The position numbers and the translations under genes were made by a program. This document shows, in pieces, positions 14,729-19,327 of a DNA stretch of 19,327 nt (position 1 is the stretch's first letter; every line of letters begins with the position of its first letter). The stretch comes from CAZLBC01 sp964557575. Its GTDB lineage: Bacteria > Planctomycetota > Phycisphaerae > SM23-33. Below the pieces are notes generated by a model that saw only the letters and a list, made by a program, of their open reading frames with translations, searched no databases and was not told where the DNA came from. Location: NCBI GenBank assembly GCA_964557575.1, contig CAZLBC010000088.1:1-19327 (forward strand). Direction: 5' to 3'.

Positions 14729-14757
14729 ACTATAGCTCCGCCGGCATTCGGGCACAA
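14729..14757 (-). promoter_or_regulatory. Promoter of the sialic-acid operon
   Basis: On the minus strand, TTGTGC (14757-14752), 17 bp, TATAGT (14734-14729). It lies 33 bp before the regulator ATG and next to the palindrome at 14710-14724. Confidence 0.55.
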
Positions 14758-14807
14758 GGACTTTTCCGGCGCATTCTTCGCGACGGGCGGTACGGCCGCG
14801 CGGCCGC

Positions 14808-14850
14808 AAAAAAAAAAGGGTTGCGTCGACCCGGTCGCGGGATGCATAGT
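14808..14850 (+). promoter_or_regulatory. Candidate promoter with upstream A-tract for the nucleoside hydrolase gene
   Basis: A run of ten A (14808-14817) precedes TTGCGT (14821-14826) and, after 18 bp, CATAGT (14845-14850). An A-tract just upstream of -35 is the position of an UP element. The -10 is imperfect. A GC-rich self-complementary stretch at 14794-14807 lies just before the A-tract. Confidence 0.35.
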
Positions 14851-14894
14851 ATACAACAGAACGGCGACGCGATCGATCGCCGGGAGGTGCTGCC

Positions 14895-15890
14895 ATGAGA
14901 TTGAATTATCGCGTACGCATTCTCCTGCCGGCGGCGGCGGTGCTGGTGCTCCTGCATCCGGCCGCTGCGCGGGTCGGGATCGTCTTCGATACCGACATGG
15001 ACACCGACTGCGACGACGCGGGCGCCCTCGCCATGCTCCACGCCCTCGCCGACGCCGGCGAGGCCGAGATCCTCGCCACGGTGGTCAGCTCGAAATACCG
15101 GTGGTCGGTGCCCTGCACGGCCGCGATCAACGCCTGGTACGGACGGCCGGACCTGCCCGTCGGGTGCCCGAAGGGCGACGGGGCCCCGACCAACCGCGGG
15201 TCGCGCTACGCCCGGAAGATCGCGGCGGCGTTTCCCACCCGCTTGAAAACCAACGACGACGCCCCGTCCGCGGTCGCGGTCTACCGGCGGGTCTTGGCGG
15301 CACAGCCCGCGCGCAGCGCGGTCGTGGTCACCGTCGGTTACCTGACCAACCTGCGGGACCTGCTCGACTCCGGCCCGGACCGCCACAGCCCGCTGAATGG
15401 CGCGGACCTGGTGCGGCGGCACGTCGCGCGGTGGGTGTGCATGGGCGGCCGCTACCCGCGCCACCTGAAGCACGGCAACTACGGGAACTTCATGCCCGAC
15501 CCGGGGGCCGCCGTCGCGGCGGCGACGCGGTGGCCGACGCCGGTCTTCTTCAGCGGGCTCGGCCGGAAGGTCCGGACGGGCAAGGGGCTCGGGAAGACGC
15601 CGAAAGGGAATCCGGTCCGCCGGGCCTACGAGCTGTACCTCGGCGACCGGCCCACCCGGTCGAGCTGGGACCAGGTGGCCGTGCTCTACGCCGTCCGGCC
15701 GGACGCGCCGTTCTGGCGGGTCCGGGAAGAGGGGCACAACCACATCTTCGCGAACGGCACCAACGAGTGGCGCGGTACGCCGGACAAGAACCACCGCCTG
15801 GTGACCTTTCCCGGCGACCGGCGCGAGGAGGTGACGGCCGTCATCGAGGAGCTGATGACCCGTCCTGGTCGCGGTGGCCGGCGCGGATGA
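14895..15890 (+). CDS. Exported nucleoside hydrolase-like (IUNH family) protein
   Basis: Inosine/uridine-preferring nucleoside hydrolase fold, 331 residues. A signal peptide covers about residues 1-25. The Asp-rich calcium-site motif D-T-D-M-D-T-D-C-D-D (32-41) matches the family's N-terminal metal motif. A T-V-G-Y-L-T-N-L segment corresponds to the conserved G-x-x-T-N-L region. The export signal suggests a periplasmic or secreted enzyme that cleaves an N-glycosidic or related bond; many exported members in PVC genomes have no known substrate. A GGGAGG ribosome site precedes the ATG. It diverges from the sialic-acid operon and its 3' end overlaps the convergent cupin-like gene by 50 bp. Confidence 0.85.
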   Translation: MRLNYRVRILLPAAAVLVLLHPAAARVGIVFDTDMDTDCDDAGALAMLHALADAGEAEILATVVSSKYRWSVPCTAAINAWYGRPDLPVGCPKGDGAPTNRGSRYARKIAAAFPTRLKTNDDAPSAVAVYRRVLAAQPARSAVVVTVGYLTNLRDLLDSGPDRHSPLNGADLVRRHVARWVCMGGRYPRHLKHGNYGNFMPDPGAAVAAATRWPTPVFFSGLGRKVRTGKGLGKTPKGNPVRRAYELYLGDRPTRSSWDQVAVLYAVRPDAPFWRVREEGHNHIFANGTNEWRGTPDKNHRLVTFPGDRREEVTAVIEELMTRPGRGGRRG

Positions 15891-16395
15891 CCCGGTATTC
15901 GCCGGTGCCGGTGTCGAGGTCGTAGATGCTGAAATTCGTCTTCACGTCGAATCCCGCGAACCGCCGGGCGAAGTTGACCGAGGCGCTGCCGTCGGCGCCG
16001 CTGACGATCCGGTGGAACACCCCGCAGGGCCAGGTCAGCATCGCCGCGCCCTCGTAGAGCAGTTCGCCGTTTTTCCTGACGGAGCCCGGGGCCACCGCGA
16101 ACCGCTCGACCGTCCCGTGGGAGGGGGTGTAGACCTCGGTGTGCCGGACCCCCCGCAGGACGAGCAGGTTGTCCTCCTGTGCCGGGTGCATGTACCAGGG
16201 GCGCGCGACATCGCCGACCGGCCCGGGCGACAGGGCCTCGGCGTCGTGAACGACGACGTCGATGCCCTTCAGGGCGGTGGCCAGTTCTTCGGGGACCACG
16301 TCGAACCGCACGCCCGGCGTGTGCCGGAACGGTTTCAGCGGGACGATCCGGTAAAGCCCCGCGACTTCTTCGAACGGTGCCGATTGCGAATCCAT
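15841..16395 (-). CDS. Cupin-like protein of unknown function
   Basis: A 184-residue cytoplasmic protein without signal peptide or membrane segment. The central Y-M-H-P-A-Q-E-D-N-L-L-V-L-R-G and later L-T-W-P-C-G-V-F-H-R-I read like the two conserved strands of a cupin barrel, with histidines that could bind metal or sugar. I know similar hypothetical proteins in PVC genomes but no function. The ATG has AGGAGG 5 nt upstream. The last 50 bp overlap the convergent nucleoside hydrolase gene. Confidence 0.7.
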   Translation of the reverse strand: MDSQSAPFEEVAGLYRIVPLKPFRHTPGVRFDVVPEELATALKGIDVVVHDAEALSPGPVGDVARPWYMHPAQEDNLLVLRGVRHTEVYTPSHGTVERFAVAPGSVRKNGELLYEGAAMLTWPCGVFHRIVSGADGSASVNFARRFAGFDVKTNFSIYDLDTGTGEYRVIRAGHRDQDGSSAPR

Positions 16396-16414
16396 GACTG
16401 CCTCCTGTGGAAGT

Positions 16415-16444
16415 AGTATAGCGCCGCGCGCGGCGTGGTTTCAA
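16415..16444 (-). promoter_or_regulatory. Promoter of the cupin-like gene
   Basis: On the minus strand, TTGAAA (16444-16439), 18 bp, TATACT (16420-16415), 19 bp before the ATG. The spacer contains the GC palindrome CGCCGCGCGCGGCG. Together with the terminator just upstream, this makes the gene an independent transcription unit. Confidence 0.55.
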
Positions 16445-16450
16445 TCGGTG

Positions 16451-16504
16451 AAAAAAAGGGGCCCGCCCCGCCGTCGCCGCGGGGGCGCCGGCGGGACAGG
16501 CCCC
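16451..16504 (-). terminator. Rho-independent terminator of the Gfo/Idh/MocA gene
   Basis: On the minus strand a 16-bp stem (GGGGCCTGTCCCGCCG with CGGCGGGGCGGGCCCC, two G-U pairs) is followed directly by seven T (16457-16451). It begins 31 bp after the stop codon. Confidence 0.9.
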
Positions 16505-16534
16505 GGTGATGATACTCCTGGCGGCGCGCTTACA

Positions 16535-17881
16535 TCACGCCAGCGTGTAGGCCTTCTCCCAGCCCTTCCGGGGGGTGCGGCCGATCAGCTTGTTCGCTTC
16601 CGCGTCGTCGAACTTCATCGTGTCGCCGCTGAAGGTGATCTTCTTGTCGACCTGTTCGGCGATGATGCCCAGGTTGATAATCGCGGTCATCTTGCCGGAG
16701 TACATGAAGTTTGAGCAGGTCGCGTCCCACGGCGCGGCGCCGCTCGCCGACGCCAGGAAGTTGCTGTGGATGTCGCCGGCGGTTTTCGGGGCCAGTTTTT
16801 CGACCGTGAACTCGCTGCCCTTTTTCTTCTTGCCGTCCTGGTAGATGACGGGGCTGGCGTTGTAGTCGCTGGCCGAGATCAGGACGCCTTTCTCGCCGAT
16901 GAACATCGACCCGGTCCGCGGCAGCTTGTTGTTGCCGACCTGCTCGGGCACCTCGGGCTTGAGGTTGCCGTCGTACCAGTAGGCGTCGAAGCCCGGGCAG
17001 TCGCCCTTTTTGGCGAACGACCACTTGATGATCTGCTTGTCGGGGAACAGCAGTTCGTTCCGCCCGATGATCTTGATCGGCTCGACCGTGCAGTCGAACT
17101 CGGGCTTCATGATCTGGAACATGGCGTTCGTGGTGTGGCAGGCCATGTCGCCGAGGGCGCCGCAGCCGTAGTCGTACCAGCCGCGCCACTTGAAATTCAG
17201 CTTGCCGCGGAAGGGCCGTTCCGGCGCCGGGCCGAGGAAGGCGTCCCAGTCGACGTCGTCGGGGACCGGGATCGGCTTGTCGCTGATGCCCGGGTTCTTG
17301 GTGCCCTGCGGCCACACCGGCCGGTTCGTCCAGGTCTTGACCTCGGTGACCGTGCCGATCACGCCGGAATGGATGAGGTTGTAGCAGTCGCGCCAGCCCT
17401 GCTGGGCGTTGCCCTGGTTGCCCATCTGGGTCGCGACCTTCTTTTTCTTCGCCATCGCCGCGAGGTCCAGGCACTCCCGGACGCTCCAGGCGAGGGGCTT
17501 TTCGCAGTAGACGGCCTTGCCCGCCTCCAGCGCGATCATCGCCGCCGAGAAGTGGTTGTGGTCGGGCGTGGCGACGATCACCGCGTCGATCTTGTCCAGC
17601 GCCTTCTCGTACATCTTCAGGTAGTTGGTCTCCCTGATCAGGTCCGGGAAGGCGGACGTGTTGAACATGTTCGCCTTGCCCTTTTCGTAATCACAGGCCG
17701 CGACGAACGAGTTTTCTTTCTTTTTCCACATGCCGTGGTGGGCCTTGCCCCGGCCGCCGCAGCCGATCTGGGCGAAGCGCAGCTTCTTCTCGGCGCCGCG
17801 CAGCGGGATGGCGCGGCCGAATGACGCGGCCGCGGCACCGGCGGCCGTCGTCTGGATGAATGTCCGTCTGGTAATAGCCAT
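16535..17881 (-). CDS. Gfo/Idh/MocA family oxidoreductase with Tat signal
   Basis: Predicted NAD(P)-dependent sugar or sugar-derivative oxidoreductase exported folded through the Tat system. 448 residues: twin-arginine signal R-R-T-F-I-Q-T (5-11) and alanine-rich hydrophobic stretch; Rossmann motif I-G-C-G-G-R-G (39-45); E-K-P (127-129) with the nicotinamide-site lysine; and C-G-A-L-G-D-M-A-C-H (240-249), where D245 and H249 fit the conserved catalytic region. The frame is open to 17944, but the ATG at 17881 follows AAGGAGAACACG and begins exactly at the Tat signal. It is lysine-rich compared with neighbours. Many paralogues occur in PVC bacteria; the substrate cannot be told. It ends in a strong terminator. 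Confidence 0.92.
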   Translation of the reverse strand: MAITRRTFIQTTAAGAAAASFGRAIPLRGAEKKLRFAQIGCGGRGKAHHGMWKKKENSFVAACDYEKGKANMFNTSAFPDLIRETNYLKMYEKALDKIDAVIVATPDHNHFSAAMIALEAGKAVYCEKPLAWSVRECLDLAAMAKKKKVATQMGNQGNAQQGWRDCYNLIHSGVIGTVTEVKTWTNRPVWPQGTKNPGISDKPIPVPDDVDWDAFLGPAPERPFRGKLNFKWRGWYDYGCGALGDMACHTTNAMFQIMKPEFDCTVEPIKIIGRNELLFPDKQIIKWSFAKKGDCPGFDAYWYDGNLKPEVPEQVGNNKLPRTGSMFIGEKGVLISASDYNASPVIYQDGKKKKGSEFTVEKLAPKTAGDIHSNFLASASGAAPWDATCSNFMYSGKMTAIINLGIIAEQVDKKITFSGDTMKFDDAEANKLIGRTPRKGWEKAYTLA

Positions 17882-17950
17882 CGTGTTCTCCTTTATACAT
17901 TTCTGGAAACGTGGATTCTCGTCGGCGTGAAATATGAGCGCCAAAAAAAA

Positions 17951-17979
17951 ACTATACCGTATTCGAAACGGAGATTAAA
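17951..17979 (-). promoter_or_regulatory. Candidate promoter of the Gfo/Idh/MocA gene
   Basis: On the minus strand, TTTAAT (17979-17974), 17 bp, TATAGT (17956-17951), followed by a T-run. The -35 is poor, and it overlaps the end of the AbiEii remnant. Confidence 0.3.
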
Positions 17980-18315
17980 CCGCCGCGCGGCCAAAAACGC
18001 GCGTTTTTTTCAAAGGGTCCCTTACGGCGCGGGGAAACCCCCGTTGGGCCATGTAGACCCTGAACAGCAGGATCTTCTTCTTTTCCGCCGGGTCGAACAG
18101 CAATCGTTCCACGTCCCGGACCTTCATTGCGAGGTCGACGTCCCGGCACTCCGCGGATTGGTTCCCCCGATGAAACTGATCTTACCCGCGCAGTCGGAAC
18201 CGGCTATGCTATCCAGCATCTTGTACTGGAGATATTCCTTGAGAATGAATTCCCTGAAACGCGGCAACCGCAGTTCTTCGGGATAGACCGCGTATAATTC
18301 CTCCATGCTAACCAT
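17975..18315 (-). pseudogene. AbiEii-family nucleotidyltransferase toxin remnant (middle deleted, frameshifted)
   Basis: The ATG at 18315 opens a frame with the family N-terminus (Y-P-E-E-L-R-L-P-R-F-R-E-F-I-L-K-E-Y-L-Q-Y-K) up to I-G-G-T-N, the start of the nucleotidyltransferase core. The frame then stops at about 18124. In another frame, from about 18165 down, the sequence reads D-V-D-L-A-M-K-V-R-D-V-E-R-L-L-F-D-P-A-E-K-K-K and on to a TAA at 17975, which looks like the C-terminus of the same protein. The two parts total about 110 codons, against roughly 250 or more in full-length members, so the catalytic core is gone. It overlaps the AbiEi remnant by 8 bp, as in intact abiE pairs. Confidence 0.7.
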
Positions 18316-18670
18316 GACATACTCCCTTGAAACAGGCTATTCTCTTTTCGAGGGCCCGGCACCGAAACCGGTCGAGATACCGGTCGAGTTTTTCCCTGTC
18401 AACGTCTTCCCTGACGATGTCCATGTCGAGCCGGAGTTCCCTGATCCGGTCCTCGCTGTCGCAACTGCTGTGGAGATAGAAGTAATCGAGGAGGGCCTTT
18501 TCTGCGTCGGCGATGCGGATCTGCCGGTCACCGCCCGGGTTGAAACGCGGGCTGAAGGGGATGAATCCGTAGCCGAAGTACAGCGGCCGCTTGACGTGCG
18601 CGTAAGGGAAATTGCCTGCGGAAAGGCGACAAATCGCAGAGATATGCGGCGGACCGGTTGACGGATGCAT
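18308..18670 (-). pseudogene. AbiEi-family antitoxin remnant (N-terminal half missing)
   Basis: Encodes 120 residues. From about residue 20, F-P-Y-A-H-V-K-R-P-L-Y-F-G-Y-G-F and I-R-I-A-D-A-E-K-A-L-L-D-Y-F-Y-L-H match the C-terminal domain of type IV AbiEi antitoxins. The N-terminal winged helix, about 90-100 residues in normal members, is absent; the frame begins only 26 bp after the stop of the upstream gene. No good ribosome site precedes the ATG. In an intact system this protein would repress the operon and counter the AbiEii toxin. It is followed by the broken toxin gene, so this is a decayed toxin-antitoxin locus. Confidence 0.72.
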
Positions 18671-18696
18671 CCTGGACGGGTGCCGCCGATGGGCGG

Positions 18697-19327
18697 CTAT
18701 TTTTCCTCGGCCGGTTTTTCCAGGAGTCCCTTCAGCAGGTCGCCGGCGCCGGGTTGTTTCTTTTTGTCGTCTTGCCCGTCAGTCTCGTTTTTCCCGCCGG
18801 TATCGGCCGTGCCGTCCCCGGACGTATTCTTCTTGCCCATGAGGTTGTTGAGCAGGCCGCCGGCGCCGTCTTTGGCCTTCTTTTCCAGCAGGGCCTTCGC
18901 GGCCTTCTCGATGAGCGGACGGATGTCGACTTTTCCCAGCCGCGGATTCAGGCGATCGCCGACGATGGGGATTTCGATCCGCACCTTCGATTCGTTCAGG
19001 ATTTCGGCGTACTGCTCGACCGGCCCCGCCGCGCCGAACTTCTTCAGCACGCCCGGCCTGACCGGGACCGACACCCACATCTCCACGGTGTTGTCGAAAC
19101 CGACCGATCCGCGGAAGACCAGGTCGAAGTCCGCGGGAAACGTCATGGTGAAGTTGTCGTAATAAATCCGGCCGTTTTTGATCTCGAAGTCCACGGGGCT
19201 GATCGTCACCGCGGAGAAGCCCTCCCCGATCTGCGCCATGTCCAGGAGCGTGCCCAGGAGCCCGGCGGGTTCGAGCCGGGTCTTTGTCATGTCGAGGTGC
19301 CCGCTGCCCCTGCCGTCCTTCGCGTGC
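18697..19327 (-). CDS. AsmA/DUF748-like protein, C-terminal part (5' end beyond the window)
   Basis: The frame is open from the right edge to a TAG at 18697 (about 209 codons). The sequence has the beta-rich pattern of the AsmA/TamB/DUF748 superfamily near its C-terminus: D-F-E-I-K-N-G-R-I-Y-Y-D-N-F, a D-L-V-F-R-G-S-V-G-F-D strand pair, V-S-V-P-V and I-E-I-P-I-V-G. The tail is a Lys/Gly/Asp-rich low-complexity region (about the last 60 residues) with L-L-N-N-L and L-L-K-G-L-L helices. Such proteins are envelope-spanning or periplasmic and are linked to lipid transport or outer-membrane assembly. An internal Met at 19290 is not the true start, because the frame continues upstream with H-L-D in the same pattern. 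Confidence 0.65.
   Translation of the reverse strand, partial: HAKDGRGSGHLDMTKTRLEPAGLLGTLLDMAQIGEGFSAVTISPVDFEIKNGRIYYDNFTMTFPADFDLVFRGSVGFDNTVEMWVSVPVRPGVLKKFGAAGPVEQYAEILNESKVRIEIPIVGDRLNPRLGKVDIRPLIEKAAKALLEKKAKDGAGGLLNNLMGKKNTSGDGTADTGGKNETDGQDDKKKQPGAGDLLKGLLEKPAEEK

Noticed and set aside
14794..14817. GC-rich palindrome followed by ten A as a terminator
   Set aside because: On the plus strand the hairpin is followed by A, not T; on the minus strand the T-run precedes the stem. Neither orientation fits a rho-independent terminator.
13874..15925. 683-codon plus-strand open frame
   Set aside because: Runs antisense through the regulator, across its promoter, and out of frame through the nucleoside hydrolase; no coherent domain.
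17993..18008. AAAAACGCGCGTTTTT palindrome as a bidirectional terminator
   Set aside because: The symmetric 16-mer has only a 6-bp GC centre and no loop, and it lies in the tail of the AbiEii remnant frame.

Overview
The window is a stretch of a high-GC bacterial chromosome. It carries exported carbohydrate-active enzymes, a Tat-signal Gfo/Idh/MocA protein, a sulfatase remnant, a mutarotase fused to a sodium symporter, and AAA ATPases of visibly lower GC. This mix suggests the Planctomycetota/Verrucomicrobiota/Lentisphaerota (PVC) group, most likely a polysaccharide- or mucin-degrading member. That placement is inference: there is no rRNA or other marker gene here.

Layout: (1) 1-2393, minus: 5' part of an exported GH78 alpha-L-rhamnosidase running off the left edge. 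(2) 2426-3728, plus: a palindrome, a promoter and a low-GC AAA_14/DUF4143 ATPase. (3) 3726-4051: two adjacent, related foldback (MITE-like) elements. (4) 4052-4466, minus: a sulfatase reduced to its two ends with a broken poly-C tract, preceded by a coupled 35-codon ORF. (5) 4657-6234, plus: iron-sulfur L-serine dehydratase. (6) 6276-7476, plus: a repeat-bearing promoter and a second low-GC AAA ATPase. (7) 7533-14704, minus: a sialic-acid operon in transcription order: FadR-type regulator, NanM-like mutarotase fused to an SSS symporter, a 30-codon remnant ORF, a two-module sialidase, and N-acetylneuraminate lyase. (8) 14895-15890, plus: exported nucleoside hydrolase-like protein, divergent from the operon. 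(9) 15841-17881, minus: a cupin-like protein and a Tat-exported oxidoreductase with a clear terminator. (10) 17975-18670, minus: remnants of an AbiE (type IV) toxin-antitoxin pair. (11) 18697-19327, minus: 3' end of an AsmA/DUF748-like gene.

The operon reads as a pathway. Sialidase releases Neu5Ac outside the cytoplasm, the kelch mutarotase converts the anomer, the fused SSS domain imports it, and NanA cleaves it to ManNAc and pyruvate. Control is probably by the first gene's product acting on a palindrome at its own promoter. NanE and NanK are not in the window.

The ATPases, foldback repeats, AbiE remnants and truncated genes look like accessory, decaying DNA set between the metabolic genes. 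Three loci (sulfatase, AbiEii, the 30-codon ORF) seem to keep both ends of a gene with the middle missing.
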